This document shows, piece by piece, positions 24,033 through 24,344 of a DNA stretch of 24,344 bases. A program made the position numbers and the translations under genes. Under the pieces are notes generated by a model. That model saw only the letters and a list, made by a program, of their open reading frames with translations. It searched no databases and was not told where the DNA came from. The stretch is from CAZJKE01 sp964546585 (lineage in GTDB: Bacteria; Planctomycetota; Phycisphaerae; Phycisphaerales; SM1A02): assembly GCA_964546585.1 (NCBI GenBank), contig CAZJKE010000027.1, positions 1 to 24,344 of the forward strand. The letters are read 5' to 3'. The number at the start of each line of letters is the position of its first letter. Position 1 is the first letter of the stretch.

Positions 24033-24344
24033 TCAACCGGAGGTCGGGCCACCGCCCCTCGATGCCTCCTGCACTGTTTCCTCTTCGTCAGCGGTTTCAC
24101 CATCATCGATCGGAATGAACCGGACGATCGGCTGCATCGAAGACATCGGGGTAAGGGCACCGGCAAGTTCTGCAACCTGTGAGGAGTCGAGCGAATCAAC
24201 GCCCTCAGCCCGCAGGTCCAGCACCGTATCCCCTCGCATCAGATCAGTGATCGAAATGCCGCTTGGCATGCGGCGGACGATCCATGTACCGGTCAATGTT
24301 CCAAGCGCGTCGGAGTCGGCGTTCGGGCTGGCGAACTGTACCGC
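24033..24344 (-). CDS. 3' part of a gene of unknown function, cut by the window edge
   Basis: The frame is open to the last base, giving a C-terminal fragment of 103 residues that includes TLTGTWIVRRMPSGISITDL and an acidic tail (DDGETADEEETVQEAS). A TTG at 24296 could be read as a start, but it lacks a ribosome binding site and the frame continues upstream without a stop. I recognise no family. The gene probably shares an mRNA with the downstream lipoprotein. Confidence 0.6.
   Translation of the reverse strand, partial: AVQFASPNADSDALGTLTGTWIVRRMPSGISITDLMRGDTVLDLRAEGVDSLDSSQVAELAGALTPMSSMQPIVRFIPIDDGETADEEETVQEASRGGGPTSG

Noticed and set aside
1..24344. CRISPR array, prophage or insertion sequence
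   Set aside because: No regularly spaced repeats, no cas, integrase or transposase motifs, and no direct repeats flanking a cargo were found.

Overview
This window looks like chromosomal DNA from a member of the Planctomycetota, most likely class Phycisphaerae. The best clue is the secreted multiheme cytochrome, which ends in two dockerin-like repeats of the type GDGxVDVTDLLAxIAxWGPC. Such repeats are typical of exported Phycisphaerae proteins. GC-rich coding, many small lipoproteins and scattered short operons on both strands fit this. I see no phage, insertion sequence or CRISPR array. Nearly all of the window is coding, and no gene-free stretch exceeds 300 bases.

Layout. 1-64: a REP-like palindrome at the left edge. 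70-1453 (minus): tRNA-Leu(CAG) downstream of recA. 1583-5192: UDP-glucuronate decarboxylase (minus), divergent anmK (plus), and a convergent M32 carboxypeptidase (minus). 5236-8390: a DUF1573-ankyrin lipoprotein (minus), divergent from a MEMO1-family protein (plus). 8391-8606: a structured intergenic region holding a minus-strand terminator-like hairpin with no obvious gene to serve. 8607-11820: D-aminoacyl-tRNA deacylase, a family-4-like uracil-DNA glycosylase, a DUF2617-like protein and a convergent multi-pass membrane protein.

11923-18732 (all plus) is the most unusual part. A Mn-type superoxide dismutase overlaps an acetolactate-decarboxylase-like lipoprotein. A NorC-like cytochrome with two haem sites, a NorB-like haem-copper-oxidase-type subunit and a secreted 11-haem cytochrome with a LVIVD propeller and dockerin-like tail follow closely. 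The NorB-like subunit keeps the helix-VII His pair and the high-spin haem His. It lacks the helix-VI His and Glu of NO reductase, and Met replaces one low-spin haem His. It therefore should not be called a nitric oxide reductase without testing. The cluster may be an undescribed respiratory or electron-export module.

18896-23119 (plus) is a tightly coupled four-gene nucleotide-sugar cassette: a 6-dehydrogenase, an extended SDR, a GDP-L-fucose-synthase-like SDR and another SDR. Together with the distant UDP-glucuronate decarboxylase it implies synthesis of surface polysaccharide sugars. The right end (minus) holds a lipoprotein built from two tandem copies of one domain, and the 3' part of an unknown gene that runs off the window.
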